DNA of 64,000 nucleotides from Bacteroidota bacterium (GTDB lineage Bacteria; Bacteroidota; Bacteroidia; Bacteroidales; JACABE01), in contig JACABE010000012.1 of assembly GCA_013377005.1 (NCBI GenBank), forward strand, positions 34,422-98,421, written 5' to 3'. Shown piece by piece: positions 63,908-64,000 of the stretch. The stretch's first letter is position 1. Each line of letters starts with the position of its first letter. Made by a program: the position numbers and the translations under genes. Under the pieces are notes generated by a model. It was not told the DNA's origin, made no database searches, and saw nothing but the letters and a program-made list of their open reading frames with translations.

Positions 63908-64000
63908 ATCTTAAAATCAAATTTTTATAAAAAAATAGTAATTGCTTGCAAACTTACATAAAAATCTGTGATTTATAAGCGACCCCAATAAAAATCAAGA

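Overview
The window reads as a chromosomal piece of an AT-rich member of the Bacteroidota, most likely Bacteroidales or a close anaerobic relative. The signs are an ExbB-ExbD-ExbD-TonB operon with a PstS-like protein and a TPR protein, a SusC-type TonB-dependent receptor, a PorV-like protein of the type IX secretion family, a propeller-type sensor kinase with a LytTR regulator, an 11-subunit NADH-dehydrogenase-like complex without NuoEFG, and promoters of the TAnnTTTG type (for example at 2681, 24841, 35938). No rRNA, tRNA, CRISPR array, transposase or integrase was seen.

Layout. 1-2375: end of nadC, a YihY/BrkB membrane protein and wecB. 2654-8658: promoter, ExbB, two ExbD, TonB, a small membrane protein, a PstS-like lipoprotein and a TPR protein, closed by a terminator. 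8775-15454: seven genes in one direction, hdrC-hdrB-hdrA-flxD-flxC-flxB-flxA, a complete Flx-Hdr flavin-based electron-bifurcation cluster, closed by a terminator. 15540-28424: a long minus-strand accessory stretch with YceI, a frameshifted pirin, an intact pirin, an AraC regulator, a YgiD-like dioxygenase, a double CDGSH protein, an EFR1-type flavodoxin-ferredoxin, a Crp-like regulator and several unknown secreted or membrane proteins. Between 25.4 and 27.8 kb four related intergenic repeats, resembling integron attC sites, each follow a small unrelated gene. 28.7-29.65 kb: about 45 units of a tandem repeat with a 21-bp period and no convincing gene. 29842-33819: an LplT-like transporter and an acyltransferase-ACP-ligase fusion. 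33892-35916: a dihydroorotate-dehydrogenase-like protein and YebC. 36174-46180: nuoABCDHIJKLMN. 46295-49979: glycosyltransferase, flippase-like protein, ruvC, a HIT protein and greA. 50084-59152: TonB-dependent receptor, a 1432-residue secreted protein and a PorV-like protein, in one apparent operon. 59575-63531: LytTR regulator and propeller-type histidine kinase. 63605-63907: a small lipoprotein.

How the parts may work together. By family knowledge, Flx-Hdr oxidises NADH and splits the electrons between a low-potential ferredoxin and a disulfide-type acceptor. The 11-subunit Nuo lacks the NADH module and may take electrons from ferredoxin. The cell could therefore make reduced ferredoxin at Flx-Hdr and spend it at Nuo for ion pumping; this link is inference. 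The ExbBD-TonB operon could energise receptors such as the one at 55511-59152. A 21-bp-phased direct repeat between the LytTR gene and that receptor suggests the neighbouring two-component system controls the receptor/secreted-protein/PorV operon.
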